Shown piece by piece: positions 9,072-19,286 of a DNA stretch of 48,817 nucleotides. The notes below the pieces were generated by a model. That model was not told the DNA's origin. It saw only the letters and a program-made list of their open reading frames with translations, and made no database searches. The stretch comes from an uncultured Clostridia bacterium. GTDB lineage: Bacteria > Bacillota > Clostridia > TANB77 > CAG-508. A program made the translations under genes and the position numbers. The first letter of the stretch is position 1. Each line of letters starts with the position of its first letter. The stretch lies in NCBI GenBank assembly GCA_949118805.1, contig CASAUJ010000008.1, positions 1 to 48,817 of the forward strand. Direction: 5' to 3'.

Positions 9072-10391
9072 TTATTCTTCTATACTAAATGACATCACAA
9101 AATCTGTTCCTTCTTGTAATTGCATAATGATGTCCATATTTTTAGTTTGTCCATTTCCATCTGAAATTTTCAGTTTATACACATAATATCCGCTTTGTTC
9201 TGAAAATTTTGCTTCTTCAATTTGATTGTTTTCAAAAAATATATCTTCTGCAAATTCTTCAAATTTTTCTTGTGTCTCAAAATAGTTTTGTTGAAAAGAT
9301 TTTGCTAAAACACGATAAATATAATCATAGTTTTTGTCATTTAAACTACTGATAAATCGCATTACATTTATGGAAACTTTTTCTTCTGATGTTCCCTTTT
9401 TATATTCTTCTTGTACTTCTTTTGTTCCTACTATATAGTTATCTAGCATAATGGTAAAATCTGCTACATTGTTTTTTGAAATATAAAAGATATAATATTT
9501 ATCTTGTTGATCTTTTACAATGTATTCTATTACTTCGTCATAAATCGTTTCCTTATATTCTTTTAAGCTTTTTCTAATTATATTTTCTCTATTTTCTTCT
9601 ATATATTGCATGAAATTTTCTTTGTTTCCAAAACGTTTTTCTCGATAATTTTTCTCTAAACGCTGATAGGCTTCTTCTGGATTTGATAACATCATCCATT
9701 TATAATAATTAAAATATTGTTGTAATTTATATTTTGTTGTTATGTTATCTTCTATAATTTGATTGTTTCTATTTTTTTCTATTTCTTCATCATATCCTTT
9801 TTTTTCTTCTTGATATTCTTCTTTGTTTATTGGTACAACAGAAAAGGTTTTATTTTTTCGATCCAAGTTGATCACTAAATATAGATCTTCTACAAAATGA
9901 TATTCATAGTCTTGCATATATCCATATATTACATAAGAATTGGCTTTTTCTCCTGGATAGGCTTTCATTTCCAATGGAACATAGATAACCTCTTCTTCCA
10001 TTTCTGTTACAAAATCATAAACATTGTTAATTGAAATATTTTTTTCTTTTATAAATAGATCACTTAAAACACTTAATGCATCTTGTCTAATTTCTTCATC
10101 TTCTATAATTTGGACATAGTTATTTTCTTCGTCATAACTATAATACATTGAATTATTAGGATTGATCATTGCTAAATATTGATTGACACAATTAACAACC
10201 ATAAAATAATCATCACCAATTTTTATTTCTTTCTCTTTTTTCTCTTCTTGTATTTGTCCTTGTTCTTGGGATTTTTGCTGTTCTTGTTTCTCTTTTCTAT
10301 TGGAAACTACTAACAACATTAATAGGATTATGATTACAATCACACAAATGATCATCCAGATCATTATTTTTTTGCTTTTTTTATGTTCCAA
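9072..10391 (-). CDS. Membrane-anchored protein with repeated NTF2-like domains (VirB8/TcpC-like candidate)
   Basis: The product is 439 aa if it starts at the TTG at 10391, which has AGGAGGG 6-7 bases upstream; a longer frame exists up to 10457 but overlaps the upstream gene and lacks an RBS. After a basic N-terminus comes one membrane segment (about MIWMIICVIVIIILLMLLVV), a Lys/Glu/Gln-rich linker, then about three related alpha+beta units of 100-120 residues. Each has the pattern of an NTF2-like fold: a helix pair with F..Y...LL..F....F.t.e.F..f and a strand-rich tail, for example SLNDKNYDYIYRVLAKSF near 345. VirB8 and TcpC of conjugation systems have this fold and anchor, so it is a candidate scaffold subunit. 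This is inferred from topology and neighbours, not from a clear family match. Confidence 0.6.
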   Translation of the reverse strand: MEHKKSKKIMIWMIICVIVIIILLMLLVVSNRKEKQEQQKSQEQGQIQEEKKEKEIKIGDDYFMVVNCVNQYLAMINPNNSMYYSYDEENNYVQIIEDEEIRQDALSVLSDLFIKEKNISINNVYDFVTEMEEEVIYVPLEMKAYPGEKANSYVIYGYMQDYEYHFVEDLYLVINLDRKNKTFSVVPINKEEYQEEKKGYDEEIEKNRNNQIIEDNITTKYKLQQYFNYYKWMMLSNPEEAYQRLEKNYREKRFGNKENFMQYIEENRENIIRKSLKEYKETIYDEVIEYIVKDQQDKYYIFYISKNNVADFTIMLDNYIVGTKEVQEEYKKGTSEEKVSINVMRFISSLNDKNYDYIYRVLAKSFQQNYFETQEKFEEFAEDIFFENNQIEEAKFSEQSGYYVYKLKISDGNGQTKNMDIIMQLQEGTDFVMSFSIEE

Positions 10392-10420
10392 AATATCCCT
10401 CCTATTATTTTTTGAATTTA

Positions 10421-13270
10421 CTAAGGTGCCACATTTCCTGTAAAAATTTGATACCATTTTCTTGCAAATTCTTGTCTTTTTGGCACACCTGCATCACTTG
10501 CTGGACTTTCATAAAAGCCCGCAAAACATCTTGTTGCTTCATCTACTGTTGTAGCATTTTTCCAATCTTCTAGATAATAAGCATGACTTCTATTATTACA
10601 AAATGCTCCTTTTCTTCTTATACTTGCATAGTTACTTGCTGAATTAACCACTCCAACTTCTGCTAAGAAATATTCTATCTGTGTATCCACATCAGTCCAA
10701 TCGACTCCTTTTGAAGCTGCATAAGCTTCATACTTTGCTCTTCTACTTTTTGGATTTCCAACAACCCATCCATCCCAATTCCATTGGAAAAGTCCGATTG
10801 AGTTTCCTCCTGTTACATCAGTTGGATTAAAACTTGATTCTCTTTCAATATTTCCCATGGCTCCTGCTGTTGCTATTTCACTAAATCCTGCACTTGTTAA
10901 AGCATTCCATACTCTCTCTTGTACCGTATTTCCTGTTATACTAAAACTAGCAGATAACATATAACCTGGCATAAATAAATTATAATTAAATTCTCCTTCG
11001 CTATCTTTTCTTGGTAATTTATAAATTAAATATTTCACTAAGTCCGCCATATGTGCTATTTTCTCATTTTCTTCAATTACTTCATAAAGCCATTCATCTG
11101 CATCTTGAATCTTCTCTCTTACTCCCGTATATTTGTATTGATTAAACATTGTTACAAAATTAGGAGCTGTTTCTTCATTATCTTTTGGTTTAAAGATTGG
11201 AGTTCCTGGTGTATATTTTTGTGTACTTGTAATATGTACTATTTTATCAGAAATCTCAATATATTTATGGTAATATCTTACTTCTAAAATTTCCTCTACA
11301 TTCGTAACTGGATTTGGCAATACAGAATCTCCAAACCCTGTGCTTTGATTAATTCCCTTTCTTATTAATTCTCCTTTTATACTATCAATATCACTACAAG
11401 AATAAGTATTTCCCATTCTAACAAGTTGATCTGAATATTCTTGGTCTTTTTGCGTTACAGTACTTGTTTCTGCTTCTCCTTGCTCTGCTTTTGAATAAAT
11501 ATATTCATTTTGATAATCCGCAATCCATGTATCAGCTTTTGTTAATAAAGCATTTATCGTATTCGTTTGTTTTATTTTGGTTTTTGTCGTTTTATATTTT
11601 TCGATTGCGTGCGGATCATGCTCATGTTCTTTTATATTGGTTGAGTCTGATTCTCCATTTTCATAATGTGATACAATTCTTCCTCTTACTACTGCTTTTG
11701 TTTGTTCTTTATAATTCCAATCATCTATATCTGTATTGATCGTTACATTGTCATAAATTGTTATTTGGATATCACTTTGGTAAATTAAGTCTGCTAATTC
11801 CATTACAAAACTTTTACTTTCTCCCATAACTAACAATGCCCATAACATATCAAATGGCATCGTATATTGTTTTACCATTTCTTCATAATTTATTTTTTTC
11901 GTAGATATGATATAATTGGATTCATTATAATCCTCTGGGTTTACATTTGGATCATCGGTAGTAATAGTTATATTGGTTTGTTCCCAAGTTGCTACTACTG
12001 CTACATATCCTGTTGTATCTGTTTTTTCTTTTTGTGTTACAAGATCGGTTTTTTGGGAGTTATTTTGTGTATTAGACGAATTGGTTATATTGGTTCCTGT
12101 TCCTATATTGTTCTCTTTTGGCTCTGCTTTTGTTACTACAATATACCATCGATCCTTCATTAATTCTTCTACATCAAACCAACCAGATCCAGTTTTACTT
12201 CCTGGATTGGATACATAAATTTGTCCTTCTTCATTGATATCTAATAAAGCCATGATATGGCCTACATTGGAAAAAATAGAATTCCCGTTTTTTCCAACAG
12301 AAATCAACATAACATTCCCTTCTCGTAAATTATTTTGAATGACTTCTGCCGATGGATAAAAGATCACTTCTGAATTTAGTCCTAAAGAATTCATTTCTCC
12401 TTGTAATGGTCCAGAACCTGTATAACCATATTTTGCATCCATTTGTGCCGCTGTATCTCGTGGATCATAATTATAATCCGTTAATCCACTTGCCAAAATA
12501 GCAACCGATGTTGGGCCACAACCAGAACTAGCAATACTTCCATCCCAATAACCATAATCACGATAGTTTCCCTGCTTATATTCTTTATAAGTAATTCCTG
12601 AAGAAGATGTATATTCTCCATTATACCCATCTCCTTCTATTGCATTTGCACTTCCTCCTGTTCCCCCATTTGTTGTAATCGTTTTTCGTAAAGTAAAATG
12701 GGTTAAAGCATTTTGTTTTGCTGTTTCACTTCCAGTCTGATTATAGGCATCAATATAACTTTGAAATTCTTCTGGACTTGCATATTTCATTGTCGTGGTA
12801 TTATTGTCAGTATCTTTTCTCTTAAATTTTATAATTCCTTGTGTTTCATTTCCTTCTTGCATGATCGTACTCCAATCAATTTCTGCCTCTGGATCTGGGC
12901 GCATATCTGGATATCTTGTTACGATTTCTGCTCTCATTAGTTTTTCCAGTTCCTCTGGGGTATCTAAATATTTCTTAACTGGACATTCTTCTTCTTGCGT
13001 CATTCTATCCCATAATTCTTGTGCTGTGATTCCCTCTTGAAAAGTCCCCTTTTCAGAAACAACCAACCCATTCATATATTCACCAGCAGCATAGGGTACA
13101 CTATCCCATTTTTTATCTTCTCTTTTACTATTTCCCACGTTTGCAACATACGTCCATCCTCCTAATAAAGGAATGACAATAACAAACATTATAATGATGA
13201 TTAGAATTCGTTTTGGAATTTTTACTATGCTTCCTATTACTTTTTCAATTGCCTTTTTGGCTTGTTCCAT
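10421..13270 (-). CDS. Bifunctional cell-wall hydrolase: C39-type peptidase plus phage-tail lysozyme domain (VirB1/CwlT-like)
   Basis: This is a 949-aa protein. One membrane segment lies at about 22-45. A C39-like cysteine peptidase domain spans about 225-385: Cys in SSGCGPTSVAIL (about 248), His in VGHIMALLDI (about 336) and the Asn of YVSNPGS. A long acidic, threonine-rich central region (about 385-780) may span the wall. The C-terminal domain (about 785-945) matches phage-tail lysozymes, with the glutamate in AMGNIERESSFNP (about 810) and GLFQWNWDGW. VirB1 of Gram-negative T4SS and CwlT of Gram-positive elements open peptidoglycan for the channel; CwlT combines lysozyme with NlpC/P60, while here the peptidase is C39-like and comes first. 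It is in the middle of the T4SS-like operon. No in-frame CGG was found. Confidence 0.85.
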   Translation of the reverse strand: MEQAKKAIEKVIGSIVKIPKRILIIIIMFVIVIPLLGGWTYVANVGNSKREDKKWDSVPYAAGEYMNGLVVSEKGTFQEGITAQELWDRMTQEEECPVKKYLDTPEELEKLMRAEIVTRYPDMRPDPEAEIDWSTIMQEGNETQGIIKFKRKDTDNNTTTMKYASPEEFQSYIDAYNQTGSETAKQNALTHFTLRKTITTNGGTGGSANAIEGDGYNGEYTSSSGITYKEYKQGNYRDYGYWDGSIASSGCGPTSVAILASGLTDYNYDPRDTAAQMDAKYGYTGSGPLQGEMNSLGLNSEVIFYPSAEVIQNNLREGNVMLISVGKNGNSIFSNVGHIMALLDINEEGQIYVSNPGSKTGSGWFDVEELMKDRWYIVVTKAEPKENNIGTGTNITNSSNTQNNSQKTDLVTQKEKTDTTGYVAVVATWEQTNITITTDDPNVNPEDYNESNYIISTKKINYEEMVKQYTMPFDMLWALLVMGESKSFVMELADLIYQSDIQITIYDNVTINTDIDDWNYKEQTKAVVRGRIVSHYENGESDSTNIKEHEHDPHAIEKYKTTKTKIKQTNTINALLTKADTWIADYQNEYIYSKAEQGEAETSTVTQKDQEYSDQLVRMGNTYSCSDIDSIKGELIRKGINQSTGFGDSVLPNPVTNVEEILEVRYYHKYIEISDKIVHITSTQKYTPGTPIFKPKDNEETAPNFVTMFNQYKYTGVREKIQDADEWLYEVIEENEKIAHMADLVKYLIYKLPRKDSEGEFNYNLFMPGYMLSASFSITGNTVQERVWNALTSAGFSEIATAGAMGNIERESSFNPTDVTGGNSIGLFQWNWDGWVVGNPKSRRAKYEAYAASKGVDWTDVDTQIEYFLAEVGVVNSASNYASIRRKGAFCNNRSHAYYLEDWKNATTVDEATRCFAGFYESPASDAGVPKRQEFARKWYQIFTGNVAP

Positions 13271-13309
13271 TTGCTCACCTCAATTCTTGCTCTGTTTTTA
13301 TGTTGCCTT

Positions 13310-14239
13310 TTAGATTTCTATCCTAAATTGTACTCTTTCACTTAGTTGTCCTTGATATAACATTAAATCTGAAAAAACAATGGCTTTAATTCTTTTGGTA
13401 GAAACATATGGGCTAAAGAATTTTAGACTGATTTCTCTTGTTTCTCCTGCTCGAACATTTAACATAGAATTCGTTAATTCCTGTGTATCTGAATCATATT
13501 TTACTTGATTTTGGTCTTCTAAATACAAGGTTTTTGTCTCCACTCTTCGATCTAATAAAATGAGACTTTCTGTATGGTTTGTTATTTTAATGGTATATTC
13601 TTCATAATCCATATAAGTATTTTTTCCGATTACTTCCATTTCTATATTATGTTGTTCGGTTTTTTGGTTGATTTCTGTATAGCCAATATAATGATTAATA
13701 TTTAATTTATATCCATCTTCTACTTTTTTCACGGTAATATAATCCTGTTTTGCATATCCATTGTTACTTTTTCCTGTTGCTAAAATATCTTCTGTTATTT
13801 TGACTCGATAAATATTATTTACCCAGTTTTCTACTGTGCATCTTCTCGTTTCTCCTCCAAATACATCGTTATAATAGGATTGTTCAAAATCTTCCAAAGA
13901 TGGATAATTTTGCGTTTTACATTCTTCTGTTAACAAATGATAAGCCTTTTGTAAGTCTTTTTGATTGCAATAGGAAAGAAATTGATCAATTATTTTGGTT
14001 GCTGTGTTTAATTGTGTATTCGCTATTTCATTTCCTGTTACCGCAGATTGTGTGTTCGTTAGCTTTGTGGAATTGGTGTGATTTATTTCTTGTGTTATGT
14101 TACTTTTTTGATTTGCGCTTTTTCTTGTTTCATGATAAATATAAGCGGATAATCGGAACAATAGAAAAGCAGAGATTATAATTATTAAAATCCCATTTAC
14201 TTTTTTTCTGTTTTGATTGTAATATCGCTTTAGATTCAT
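13310..14239 (-). CDS. Membrane-anchored NTF2-like protein of the T4SS-like locus (VirB8-like candidate)
   Basis: This is a 309-aa protein. A membrane segment lies at about 15-32 (GILIIIISAFLLFRLSAYIY), followed by an Asn/Thr-rich linker. An NTF2-like domain spans about 80-185, starting with IIDQFLSYCNQKDLQKAYHL and ending in strands. A beta-rich C-terminal domain (about 195-305) resembles DUF4352-type Ig-like folds found in Gram-positive surface proteins. The ATG has GGAGG 8 bases upstream. It lies between the VirB6-like gene and the wall hydrolase, matching the place of VirB8-type scaffolds in T4SS operons. The functional call is inferred from fold pattern and position. Confidence 0.65.
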   Translation of the reverse strand: MNLKRYYNQNRKKVNGILIIIISAFLLFRLSAYIYHETRKSANQKSNITQEINHTNSTKLTNTQSAVTGNEIANTQLNTATKIIDQFLSYCNQKDLQKAYHLLTEECKTQNYPSLEDFEQSYYNDVFGGETRRCTVENWVNNIYRVKITEDILATGKSNNGYAKQDYITVKKVEDGYKLNINHYIGYTEINQKTEQHNIEMEVIGKNTYMDYEEYTIKITNHTESLILLDRRVETKTLYLEDQNQVKYDSDTQELTNSMLNVRAGETREISLKFFSPYVSTKRIKAIVFSDLMLYQGQLSERVQFRIEI

Positions 14240-14262
14240 AATTATTTCCTCCGCTTTTTCTT

Positions 14263-17200
14263 TTAATCTAAGTTTTTATAATATTCGTCAATCTGATCCA
14301 TTCTGTCTTTTGCAAATTGTTGTGGATTACTTGCTCCGCTCTTAGTTGCCATAGTCTCCAATCTCTTCTCCCATTCTTCTCTTGTTTTTTGAGACATCTT
14401 TGTCGTATCATGCCCAATCATTTTTGCTAATCGTGCAATAGCAATTGCTTCTTGTCTATTATTTACCTGTGATCCTATTAATTTTTCTGCTGCTACAATT
14501 TCTTTTTTATCAGTTACTTTATTCTGCAAATAATCTGCTAGTTCTCCATTTTGTTGCATTTGTTTTGCTCTTGATTTTCCTAATTCTTCTTCTATGTAAG
14601 TTTGATTTCTAACATCTTTCATATAATTCTTTACATAATCATTGGCTGCATCTTGTCGATATTGTCCTCCATCATGTGCTTGGTTATAAACATCTCTTAC
14701 TGCTGAATCCATCCTTCCTGAACCAATTCCATCCATCATTCTAGATCCCATAGTAGCTCCTGCTATTCCAAGTCCTCCTGCCATTTTTATAACATTGTTA
14801 CTATCTCCTGTTGCCATAGCAATTCCCATTCCAGCTCCTGCTGCTAAAGCTCCTAAAGCTGCTCCTCCTGCCACTTTACCCATAGTTCTAATCGGATGTG
14901 CATTTTGAAGTTTTCTTTTATAATATGCTTTTGAAGCAACTCGATTGGCATGCATATATCGTCCGATTTTTCTTCTTAATCCATATTTCGTATTTTGTGC
15001 ATTTTGGATTGAACTAGGAATATGAATCCTTCCTGTTCCTCCTCCTGTTCCGTGAAGTCCTCGAAGTTCCTGATGCCCCTGATGTTCCAGTTGTTCCTCC
15101 AGCTCCACTACCTTGTGAGGTTCCACCACCTGTTGTTGCACTTCCAGGTCCATTTGCTCCTCCTGATCCAGCTACTCCTGCTCCGCGAAGTAAGTCCTGG
15201 CTGTTGTACAGCAGTACCACCTGTTAAAAAGGCATCGAGTGGATCATTATCAGGGCCTACTGGCATATTCGCTTCATTTGGTCCCTCTTCTCTATCTGCT
15301 TTTCCACCTTTTCCTCTAGGTCCTCTATGTAACAAATGTCCTAAGCCAGTAGAAGCCATCATAGCCGCTGCTGGTCCAATTGCTGGTGGTGTATGTGCCT
15401 TTTCAAATCCGAATAAACTTCTTAATAATTTTTCTGCTGGTATCATAAATCCGATTGCTACCATACTATAAACTAAGTTTTCTCCCAAAAAGTCAAATGC
15501 AGAAGTTACTAAAATGTAATATAATAATAAATGCATTGGTTGGATTAGTAGGTTAAATATATATTCTTTTAACCATTTATTAAATCCTTGTGCTTGTCCA
15601 TCATTCAATTTATCAATACAATAAGTTAATGCTACCAGTGGTGCTATCATTGTTAAAAATGCCATATATAATAATCTTTTTAAATACGTAAAGGTAAAAG
15701 AAATGGTAAAAATAACAAGTGTAATAAATATCATGGCTTCTCCAATGTATTGCCATCCTCTTGAGTCTATTTGTGCTTTTAATCGTAAAAATCCCATTAA
15801 ATTAGAAGGCCATAAATATCCATTTTCCTTATTTCCTTTATCTGCTTGTAATTTTTCAGCTAATCCTAATTCTTCTAAATCTTTTTCTATTTCTTTTTTA
15901 TAAGGGATTCTTACTATATATTGTTCTTTGTTATCAATAGAAGTAGCTACTACATCTGTTAATTTGTCCACTAAGGTTACAGAAAAAGCCATAATGTAAT
16001 GCATCACAAATAATAAACAAAGTCCAACAAACCAATCTTTTAACATGGTATGATATTTTGCTTTATCACTCGCTACACTAGATAATAATATCCTAATTCC
16101 AATATAAATTAATACCGATAACATTAATACTAAACATATATTTCGAATCGCATTATACCATTTACTAATTGTTGTTTGTAGAAATGCTGCAGAATCTTGA
16201 GGAGAAGTAATATATCCATTTACAGTGCTTCCATCTTCCAATTGTAATTCATCACCAGAAGAATCTTCATAATAATAGAATACAACTTCTTCACTTTCTT
16301 TTGCAACTAAATTTGCTGTTTCCTCTTTTTCTTTTATAATAAATCGGAATTCAATTCCATCGATGGAATAATAAGTATCTTCTTTTATTTCCTCTCCTGG
16401 ATCATAGAATTCATCTACTATTTTCTCTCCATTATCATTTAGTTTATATCTTAATGCTTCTGGTAATTTTTCTACATAAATAGTTACTCTTGGCTGTTCT
16501 AGTGCGGATGAATTATTAAATCCTGATTCTAGTTTGCTGTTTTTAGGCAAATGAATTTCATGTGAATAAACTTTACTTTCTATTTCTCTTCTTTCGATTG
16601 GATAATTAATATCATCTGGTGTTAAATCTTGTACGATTCTAGCTTGTTTATCTCCTGCTGGTAACTCTTGTGCTTGATCATTATTATCAATCGCATCAGC
16701 TGGATCATCTGGTTCAAGAATTCTAACATTTTTCTTTATTGTAATTGGTTCCCTAAAAAAGTTAACATTAAATAATAATATTTTTCCTTTAAAAATTTCT
16801 TCTGGGCTATAAGAATAAGCTGGTAAAAATAATTTAGGTGGCAAACTTTTTAATCCAAAAACAGATACCACTAATTCTTGTGCGCCATTAACCGCTTTCA
16901 GCATAAAATTACTTCCAAAGAGAAGGGCTCCTCCTGCTTCCGCAATTAATGCATAGGTACACAATGCTCCAATTGCAGTTGGTGCCATCAAAACAGCTCC
17001 TAAAACACAAGCTACTAATAAGACAGCTGAAAGAATTATTTTAAAGGCTCGCCATCCTTCACTTTCGGTTTCTACTTTGATCAAAGAACCATCGACTCCC
17101 ATAATGGATGAATGCAATACACTCATCACTCCATCTCCCATGCTTACAAGCAAAGAAAATACTGGTTTCAATAATTTTCCTCCTGTTGATGATAACACGC

Positions 17201-17316
17201 CGTTCATCATCACTTCCTGCTATGGCAGGATTGGTAGCTAACGATTCTAATAATAGTATCACAACTAATACCATTGCAATTTTTTTCCATATACTTTTAT
17301 TCGTGAAAATTTTCAT
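14263..17316 (-). CDS. VirB6/TrbL-like membrane protein read through three +1 shifts at CGG
   Basis: The reconstructed product is 1016 aa. Codons 1-38 (from ATG 17316, RBS GGGAGG) give a signal-peptide-like segment ending ...NPAIAGSDDE. A first CGG at 17202 switches frame into a 672-codon block with an N-terminal hydrophobic part, a beta-rich extracytoplasmic region and five or six membrane segments (roughly residues 405-650), the pattern of TrbL/VirB6 channel proteins. A second CGG at 15185 leads into a 44-codon Gly/Ser/Thr linker, and a third at 15052 into a 262-residue C-terminal tail that is Ala/Gly-rich and basic, then helical. Three skipped bases bring the frame back to that of the ATG. 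Unshifted, the gene makes only an 85-aa stub. VirB6 forms the inner-membrane channel of T4SS. The neighbouring split VirB4 and NTF2-like genes fit. Confidence 0.8.
15050..15052 (-). other. +1 frameshift site at CGG, third in virB6-like gene
   Basis: In frame: TCA CGG AAC. Required: TCA (C) GGA ACA. The restored reading gives G-T-G-G-G-T-G and then the C-terminal tail. Confidence 0.7.
15183..15185 (-). other. +1 frameshift site at CGG, second in virB6-like gene
   Basis: In frame: TCG CGG AGC. Required: TCG (C) GGA GCA. The restored reading gives G-A-G-V-A-G-S-G-G, in keeping with the Gly-rich linker. Confidence 0.7.
17200..17202 (-). other. +1 frameshift site at CGG, first in virB6-like gene
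   Basis: In frame: GAA CGG CGT. Required: GAA (C) GGC GTG TTA. It joins the signal-peptide start to the body of the protein. This is the only site where the restored glycine codon is GGC. Confidence 0.75.
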
Positions 17317-17336
17317 AAGGTATTAACCTCCCAAAT

Positions 17337-19286
17337 TTAGTTCATTCTCTTTTTTGCTAATTGATTTAAGTTTGTTTCTACAAACTCAAATTCTTTTTTC
17401 GTTGGTACGATCTTTAAAATAGCAGTATCTGCTCCTACTTTTAATAGTCCTTCTCCTCTTTGGCAAGTTACTAAAAAGTTTGCTTCTCCTTCTGAAAGCT
17501 TAAATACTTCTTTTAAATAATTGATTTCTGACTTATCTTGTGCCAAAAACAATTTGGTATCAGAAGAAGTTAAAACAGCTTGTGCTTCTTGTTTTTCATA
17601 AAAATCTTGGAATCTTTGTGAAATAATAGCAAGTGATACATTTCTTTTTCTAGCACGTCTTGCCATTTTATTCAAAAAGTCTACGGCTTCTGGATATGGA
17701 AGCAACATCCATGCCTCATCCACAAGAACTCTTTTTTTAGTTGCTTTTGTTTTATCTTCACTATTTTTCTTAACAAATTTTTCCCAGATCCAAGAAAGTA
17801 ATATCTGTTGTGCTAATGGTCTGGCAAACCTTTCTTCTAATTGTGAAATATCCAAATTTATAAATGGTGCTCCTTCTAAAAGTTCAAAAGTTGACTGTCC
17901 ATCAAAATAAGCCATTTGTCCATCAAATTCTCTTACATATTGTTTCATAACTTTTAATAAATAGCTGTAGTGAAATTGATAATCTGGATTCTCATTTTCT
18001 TGGGCTTTTACTTGTATCCTTCTATACCAACTTCCTATTGTTGGCATATCTTTCTTTCGTTTGCTTAATAAATTTCCTCTTATCATATTTCTGTCTTCTG
18101 TCATATATAAACTGTTTGGATTACTAGTAATTCCTAGTGCTGCATATTCTTCTGCTACCGATTCTGCTATAATTTGTTTGGTAAGTTCATTGACTTCTAT
18201 GCTTCTTGTACTTCCTTTTGCCATAGTAAGTAATCCTTGGGTAACGTCTTCTACTTTATTTTCAATTGCTAAAATGGTTCTTTCTTTTCCTGTAATTTCA
18301 TCTTTGATGGTTTCTGTTTCCACATCAAATATGTTAATAACTGTTTTAGAAGTGGGGCTAATTACCACATTAATTCCACCTAAACTCTCTGCCACGATGG
18401 TATATTCCCCTTCTGCATCTAGTGCTAAACTTTCAATTCCCATAAGAACAGAAGATCTAGAAACTAAAGTTTTCATAGTTACTGATTTTCCTGCACCTGA
18501 TTTTGCAAAAATAACCATATTATAGTTTGTTAAGGAACTATGAAAATTATCAAACAAAATAGGGGTTCCTGTTTGTTTGTTAAACCCTAGGGGTACTCCT
18601 GATGGATGTCCTATTTCTGAAGTGGTAAATGGAAATACTGTCCCCATTGAATTTCGATCAAAGGTATGTAGTTTTTGTACTTCATCTTCCATTAATGGTA
18701 AATTGGATTGAAATGCTTCTTCTTGAATTCCCCATGCTGTTTTTATTCCTACTAATGTTTTTGACATTTCTGTTGCCAACATTTTAGAAAATTTATCTAA
18801 GTCCGCTAAATTGTAAGCAAATAATGTAGATATAATAGAAGCTTCATATAAACGGTTAAATCCTGCCGCTATTTCATCTCTTAATTGTTCTGCTTCCATT
18901 CTTTTTTGTGTTATGGTACTTTCTCGATTTATGTTTCCTTTATCAGCAGCTACAATTCTTTCCGTTTCTAGTTCATTGATTACTCTGTTTAATTCGTTTT
19001 GTGATCTTTCTTCCTTAATTGGTGTAATATAAATGGATGTATTAATATCTCCAAATAAATACATATCTCGGAATAATTCTGGGAAAGTACACATTCTAGG
19101 AAGTGCTGATACAAAGAAACTTCTGGCATATCTTTTGGTACTTGATATAATTTCTAAATGATCTATATTAGATACATCTACTCCTGAAGGAGCTATTAAA
19201 TCTTTTATGGTTTGTCTTTGAAGAAAACTATCATTTTTTTCTTCAAGATACTTGTTTCTTTCTTCTGGTTGTTTTCTTTTCTTCAT
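17337..19286 (-). CDS. VirB4-family T4SS ATPase (C-terminal ATPase half)
   Basis: This is a 649-aa protein. After a charged start it has the VirB4 middle region (about 30-240, IAPSGVDVSN then LPRMCTFPELFRDMY), Walker A FAKSGAGKSVTMK (about 262), Walker B RVLVDEAWMLL (about 520), and the RARKRNVSLAIISQRFQDF motif typical of VirB4/TraC ATPases. These cytoplasmic hexamers power pilus assembly and transport. The first VirB4 domain seems to be encoded by the upstream gene, whose 3' end overlaps this one by 44 bases; the ATG at 19286 is chosen for its AGGAGG six bases upstream. Its counterpart across oriC (41582-43408) has the same split. No in-frame CGG. Confidence 0.9.
   Translation of the reverse strand: MKKRKQPEERNKYLEEKNDSFLQRQTIKDLIAPSGVDVSNIDHLEIISSTKRYARSFFVSALPRMCTFPELFRDMYLFGDINTSIYITPIKEERSQNELNRVINELETERIVAADKGNINRESTITQKRMEAEQLRDEIAAGFNRLYEASIISTLFAYNLADLDKFSKMLATEMSKTLVGIKTAWGIQEEAFQSNLPLMEDEVQKLHTFDRNSMGTVFPFTTSEIGHPSGVPLGFNKQTGTPILFDNFHSSLTNYNMVIFAKSGAGKSVTMKTLVSRSSVLMGIESLALDAEGEYTIVAESLGGINVVISPTSKTVINIFDVETETIKDEITGKERTILAIENKVEDVTQGLLTMAKGSTRSIEVNELTKQIIAESVAEEYAALGITSNPNSLYMTEDRNMIRGNLLSKRKKDMPTIGSWYRRIQVKAQENENPDYQFHYSYLLKVMKQYVREFDGQMAYFDGQSTFELLEGAPFINLDISQLEERFARPLAQQILLSWIWEKFVKKNSEDKTKATKKRVLVDEAWMLLPYPEAVDFLNKMARRARKRNVSLAIISQRFQDFYEKQEAQAVLTSSDTKLFLAQDKSEINYLKEVFKLSEGEANFLVTCQRGEGLLKVGADTAILKIVPTKKEFEFVETNLNQLAKKRMN

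Noticed and set aside
11051..12218. Plus-strand ORFs opposite the wall hydrolase, and similar ones opposite other genes
   Set aside because: They are antisense shadows without ribosome sites or recognisable domains.
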